Shown here piece by piece: positions 6,201 through 8,860 of a stretch of 8,860 nucleotides of DNA. The translations under genes were made by a program, and so were the position numbers. The notes below the pieces were generated by a model, which was given only the letters and a program-made list of their open reading frames with translations, had not been told where the DNA came from and searched no databases. This stretch comes from an uncultured Ruminococcus sp. GTDB taxonomy: Bacteria; Bacillota; Clostridia; Oscillospirales; Ruminococcaceae. The DNA lies in the NCBI GenBank assembly GCA_947174965.1, contig CAMWKY010000067.1:1-8860 (forward strand), in the 5' to 3' direction. Within the stretch, counting starts at the first letter, position 1; every line of letters begins with the position of its first letter.

Positions 6201-8860
6201 AAATGATGTGTCATTTTCGGGGTCAATATCGGGTATTACAAATACAGCCTCATTTTCTGTAATTCTTTCTGCCTTGTATCGTTTTCCCGAAAATTCAATA
6301 ACTGCATTTTCAGGCTTTATTCCTGACGAAACATATTTTCCCTCACTGAACGGTACTTTTACAGTAATCTGCTTATTTGCAAATGCGCCGAATCCTGTAA
6401 AATTAACAGCACTCTTATCAGCATCATCAACAATATATCTTCCGTCAATTTCAGGGGCATTGTTATCTATATATATTTCTCTGACTGATTTTTCCGTATG
6501 TTCTGTATTTATATTTCCTGCAAAATCCGTTGTATTCAATACTACATTCAGTCTGCCATTGTCAAGAAAAATATACTCCTCTGAAAGTACAACATCAATA
6601 TCCGATTCTTCCTGAAAACGTATATGCGGAATAATTTTTCTGCTGTCATCTTCATCTGCAACAAATTCAAGGTACATTTTACCGCTTTCAAGTGCTGTAT
6701 TTATGTAGCTTGTCTTGTAATCGCTCAATGCATCATAAATATCAGCCTTGATATTCTTTCCGTTTATATTGAAGGACAGTGTTTTTATTTCGGATTCAGT
6801 CCTGAAATAAAACTTCGGATAATCCTTATAGAAAAACTTCTTTAAATATTCGCCCTCTGTAAAATCAGCGTCTGCAACTTTAAATTCAGGCTCTGACGGT
6901 GCTTTATTGTCGATACTTATATCAACAGCTTCTGTTTCATCTTGTGTAACAGATAAATCTTCTTTCATGCAGTAATAAAAGGTACTGCTGTTTCCTGCCC
7001 TGTCAATAACAGTAATCTGAATTTTGCCATTATATTCGGAGCGATTTTTTAAATCAAATGTAACTTCCGTTTCATTGCCGTTGATATTCTTTATTTCCTT
7101 TTCATTGTCTCCATATTTAACATACATTGATTCTATGCCTGATTCTGCACCGCCTGATTTATAGGAGTCTGTATGAACTATTTTTATATCAAGACTTTTC
7201 CCATGTCTGATAAATATACTGTTATCAAGCCCGATACATATATTACCGACTGAAATATCCTCCACCTGCGGTGCATATGTATCAATCTTTACATTTACAT
7301 TTTCAGAAGATGTATTGTTGTTGTAGTCTGTTGCGGAGACTGCTAAATCTTCATTCATACCCTTGATACCGTCTGATAAAGTAACAGTTGCTTCAAAGTC
7401 TCCGTAAGTGCCAAAAGATTTTATAACTGCTGTGTAGTCAATTCCGTCAACTGAAACAGGCTTTATGAATTTTTCAGAACTCCAGCCATTTTTTGGTTTG
7501 TTGAATGTAAGTCCGCCTATGCTTATCTTTGCAATTGAATTTACATCAGGATTTTTACTTACATCACCATATTTTTCAGCAGTATTTTGAGAAACGTTGT
7601 CAATAACATTGAATCGGAAACTATATGTACCAGCTCCGTTTTCATCTGTTTTATTTGACCAGCCTTTATTATTGTAATTAAAAATAATGTAATTTCTGTT
7701 AACAGTTACAACAGGTGCTTTTTTATCAACATAAAGATAAACGGGCTTTGTCAGTTTTGAAGACGAAACAGAAACAATCTCATTATCCTCATTATACTGA
7801 ATATCAAACAAGCCTTGTATCTCAATTACTTCCTCATCGCCAACATCTTTCAAATCAAGAATATTATTTTCCACAGCAATAAACTCTGATTCACCGTTAT
7901 GAACTGTAAGAAAATACTTGCCCTCAAATTCGTCACCAAATTTCAGCTCTGCATTGTTGTCTATCATTATAGAATTATTATTTCTTTTTCCGCCGTTTGC
8001 CGTTGCACTGTTAATAATGGTTTCCCCGTCAATTGTACTTTCAGTTTCCGCAAAAGTTCGATATACCGTACTTATTTTAATACCTTCAAAATAGTCAATA
8101 TCCCTGTTATATTGGTCATTCTTCAAACTGTTCATTATGTCAGCAGAGGTAAAATCTTTTGATGAATTATAGTTGTAGTTTATTCTTGAAAGATAAAATA
8201 ATGAACCGGCTTTTCTTTTAAGAAGTGGTATTTTTGCCTTGTTATTCTCAACAGAATAATTTTCAGATTCAATCATACTGCCTGTATCATCAATATAAAT
8301 AACATTGCTTTCAACCATATCAGGTATGTTGTATATATTGATGTCTATAACTTTATCATCAGAATTATAGTCAATATCAGCATTTACAGCTTCAAGAAGT
8401 TCTTTTACAGAACATTGATAATACCAGCTTACCACTTTTCCATCATCTGTCAGCGGAACATCATTCAGAGAAATACCCTTTCCAAAACTGAAATCAATTC
8501 TGTCTGATTCAATATCAATCCAGTTTCCCTCAATGCTGTTGCGAATATATGATATTCTGCCGTCATGATAAAGTTTCATGATGATTTTATCATCAACAGA
8601 AAAATTAATTCTGAATTTTTTCTTTTTAATGGAAAAAAGTGGGTTTTTCTGTTCATTATCGCCATTCATAGTAACCGAAACAACAGATTTATCATTTACA
8701 GAAACAGGCGTTTGGACTGTAACTTTATTCTCAATATTAAGGCAGTCAAGATAATATCCCTCTTTTATCCTGAATGATTCAGAAGTCAGCTCTGTTCCGT
8801 CTTTTACATATTCTGCGCCGTCATCTGTCTGCTTTATATTCTCTATACCTGTTTCAAAAC
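3285..8860 (-). CDS. Giant Ig-like-repeat surface protein with C-terminal membrane anchor, 5' end beyond window
   Basis: I do not recognise a named gene here. The frame runs 1,857 residues without a stop from the window edge to the TAA at 3285-3287. The ATG at 8669 is not the start: the frame stays open for 63 codons before it and there is no ribosome binding site. Counting from the first full codon (8858), residues 1 to about 377 are beta-rich and unassigned. About 12 tandem Ig-like modules of roughly 95-150 residues fill 378-1815. They are marked by D-x-(A/S)-G-N turns (for example DRAGN 619, DFAGN 778, DNAGN 898 and 1016, DLAGN 1368, DKAGN 1700, DFAGN 1801) and by D-x-x-x-P linkers (DKKAP 378, DTYAP 526, DNKAP 650, DNNAP 798, DINAP 1031, DKQKP 1285, DKTNP 1385, DTRPP 1720). 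A single helix at about 1828-1850 precedes a basic RKRKQK end, predicting an outside-facing protein with a short cytosolic tail. There is no LPxTG sorting signal. The protein is acidic and rich in Asn, Asp, Lys and Ser. It lies 70 bases upstream of esaB and is probably part of the T7SS operon. A structural, wall-spanning or adhesin role is inferred only. Confidence 0.9.
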   Translation of the reverse strand, partial: FETGIENIKQTDDGAEYVKDGTELTSESFRIKEGYYLDCLNIENKVTVQTPVSVNDKSVVSVTMNGDNEQKNPLFSIKKKKFRINFSVDDKIIMKLYHDGRISYIRNSIEGNWIDIESDRIDFSFGKGISLNDVPLTDDGKVVSWYYQCSVKELLEAVNADIDYNSDDKVIDINIYNIPDMVESNVIYIDDTGSMIESENYSVENNKAKIPLLKRKAGSLFYLSRINYNYNSSKDFTSADIMNSLKNDQYNRDIDYFEGIKISTVYRTFAETESTIDGETIINSATANGGKRNNNSIMIDNNAELKFGDEFEGKYFLTVHNGESEFIAVENNILDLKDVGDEEVIEIQGLFDIQYNEDNEIVSVSSSKLTKPVYLYVDKKAPVVTVNRNYIIFNYNNKGWSNKTDENGAGTYSFRFNVIDNVSQNTAEKYGDVSKNPDVNSIAKISIGGLTFNKPKNGWSSEKFIKPVSVDGIDYTAVIKSFGTYGDFEATVTLSDGIKGMNEDLAVSATDYNNNTSSENVNVKIDTYAPQVEDISVGNICIGLDNSIFIRHGKSLDIKIVHTDSYKSGGAESGIESMYVKYGDNEKEIKNINGNETEVTFDLKNRSEYNGKIQITVIDRAGNSSTFYYCMKEDLSVTQDETEAVDISIDNKAPSEPEFKVADADFTEGEYLKKFFYKDYPKFYFRTESEIKTLSFNINGKNIKADIYDALSDYKTSYINTALESGKMYLEFVADEDDSRKIIPHIRFQEESDIDVVLSEEYIFLDNGRLNVVLNTTDFAGNINTEHTEKSVREIYIDNNAPEIDGRYIVDDADKSAVNFTGFGAFANKQITVKVPFSEGKYVSSGIKPENAVIEFSGKRYKAERITENEAVFVIPDIDPENDTSFVADGKLTVTITDNAGNSSEKTVLHAENNTEDIMFEHIKPIISDAEITGENMFINEEGKKWFSSDIQISSDISDEHSGIAKTIFNRYNVDDNSRDETVKTYEDEKTASDKYISSTETGRDGKYIFTVEVFDNAGNYDKKETEVYKDINAPYISGFNFDWYNLEENKKYELFNIAPNMSDRFSYFFESDTAMTILVRDNKGASSGIKSISCVLYNTDGTVFKSEESRNIDFDETNNVYSCDFVIPEGFKGDIKAWATDNVNNKSEEKSPDGYASENDERHRATSDINISIPKTDNKDSAGLPLYNSDVTASIKVTDSFSGVKRVEWLTSDFEGWRSIEIDGNGYISGDADGWTIDTRERNLATSVSASITVSKDANNNFIRLRTFDNSGNYTESETYFSIDKQKPVITIDGIKRNEEKQYYNTNQKVNVIISERNFNAPVINGQADNEFKLSENSRTGTDEQKYFKTFIYDKDGTYSFDIENTDLAGNKSDSFSSGEFVIDKTNPVLSVEFVKKDGTKVNPLENSYIDSTVKAVISVNEVNFDSSKIMINGKPSDAKWTDSGNIHTLEIPYNENKSYNLTVSGKDIAGNVMNEYSAGFVVDGADPEITAKSFSEANKGDVDISLNIKESNIDTYEAELYKNGRICDCVYDEENDCYKFSIATGKYVIGRWKVINSENMEFVFDDFPHDESFDGMYKLKVNVADKSSRKQSLEKSFSVNRFGSVFEIQEYESINGNYLNYTPEIVIKERNIDKHKDGSKPVIMINKGTQTVELTTDMYSISKPQLLSDKSGYEYTYTISSDNFKENVRYQIAVKSVDKAGNENVSEKRGANIEFNVDTRPPEPICDELDDNNDKTFKGAEKEFTINVSEPLKNIRVTIDSQAEPLLERDFEYGTDEKAHRFIVNASDDKRNITVELTDFAGNTTKKEYNEVRVTENMLLIMLSKSWVKIAGIISAIVVGVSALGVIFIRKRKQK
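3303..3375 (-). other. C-terminal transmembrane helix of the giant surface protein
   Basis: The encoded segment WVKIAGIISAIVVGVSALGV and its continuation form a hydrophobic stretch of about 23 residues, ending in the basic RKRKQK tail. The positive-inside rule puts the tail in the cytosol and the Ig modules outside. No LPxTG-like motif precedes the helix, so sortase attachment to the wall is not indicated and membrane anchoring is the simplest reading. Confidence 0.85.
3420..7727 (-). repeat. Tandem Ig-like module array within the giant surface protein
   Basis: About 12 diverged copies of one beta-sandwich module lie head to tail. Each tends to end with a D-x-A-G-N turn (on the plus strand the recurring core is TTTCCTGC), then a strand, then D-x-x-x-P opening the next module. 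Clear AGN-type turns lie near 3444, 3745, 4440, 4745, 5039, 5799, 6153, 6513 and 6990. Degenerate turns lie near 4095 (DKSSR), 5430 (DNVNN), 7320 (DYNNN) and 7595 (DNVSQ). The copies differ widely in sequence, so this is an old array, not a recent DNA duplication. Such modules usually act as rigid stalks or binding domains on bacterial surface proteins. Confidence 0.85.
7728..8860 (-). other. Unassigned N-terminal part of the giant surface protein
   Basis: About 377 residues before the first clear Ig linker match no family I recognise. They are rich in Asp, Asn and Ile with alternating hydrophobic patterns that suggest beta structure, and contain a lysine run (KKKKFR) near residue 80 and a short low-complexity stretch (NNN after GGKRN) near 290. 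The signal peptide expected for an exported protein is not visible and must lie beyond the window. This part may hold further diverged Ig-like modules or a separate binding domain. Confidence 0.5.

Noticed and set aside
5929..6615. Long plus-strand open frame of 228 codons
   Set aside because: It is antisense to the Ig-repeat gene, has no ribosome binding site that I can see, and its Ser/Phe-rich, low-complexity product is what the reverse of an Asp/Glu/Lys-rich frame gives.
3420..7727. Recurring TTTCCTGC cores as a CRISPR or DNA-level repeat array
   Set aside because: The recurrences are codons for the A-G-N turn in diverged protein modules. Spacing is irregular (about 300-480 bases) and the flanks do not match.
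8667..8669. ATG at 8669 as the start of the giant surface protein
   Set aside because: The frame is open for 63 more codons to the window edge with similar composition, no ribosome binding site precedes this ATG, and no signal peptide follows it.

Overview
The window holds three genes, all read from the minus strand (right to left) and so closely spaced that they look like one transcription unit. In order of transcription they are: a very large surface protein built of immunoglobulin-like modules (8860 to 3285, 5' end outside the window), a small ubiquitin-like protein of the YukD/EsaB family (3214 to 2963), and the first about 980 residues of an EssC/YukB-type FHA and FtsK/SpoIIIE ATPase (2947 to 1, 3' end outside the window). 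EsaB plus EssC is the hallmark of a type VII secretion system of the Bacillota kind (T7SSb, ESX-like), so this is part of such a locus. No WXG100 substrate, EssA, EssB/YukC or EsaA/YueB gene lies in the window; they may lie on either side.

The sequence suggests a low-to-moderate G+C member of the Bacillota. Strong AGGAGG-type ribosome binding sites precede the two starts that can be seen, isoleucine is often encoded by ATA, and EssC has the FHA-containing architecture typical of that phylum. The style resembles gut clostridia such as Ruminococcus or its relatives. That genus-level guess is an inference from codon use and protein style only.

Layout: 1-2947 is essC (partial); 2948-2962 is a 15-base spacer containing most of its ribosome binding site; 2963-3214 is esaB; 3215-3284 is a 70-base spacer with a 9-bp inverted repeat and the esaB ribosome binding site; 3285-8860 is the Ig-repeat protein (partial). 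There is no gene-free stretch above 300 bases, and no RNA gene, mobile element or CRISPR array was seen. Plus-strand open frames are antisense shadows of these genes.

How the parts may work together: EssC is the hexameric motor that recognises and drives out WXG100/LXG-type substrates, and EsaB is a small cytosolic accessory or regulator. The Ig-repeat protein has about 12 extracellular modules, a single C-terminal membrane helix and a short basic tail. By position it is a candidate membrane-anchored, wall-spanning part of the apparatus, or a large surface adhesin expressed with it. That role is inferred from gene order and topology. It is the most interesting point of the window.
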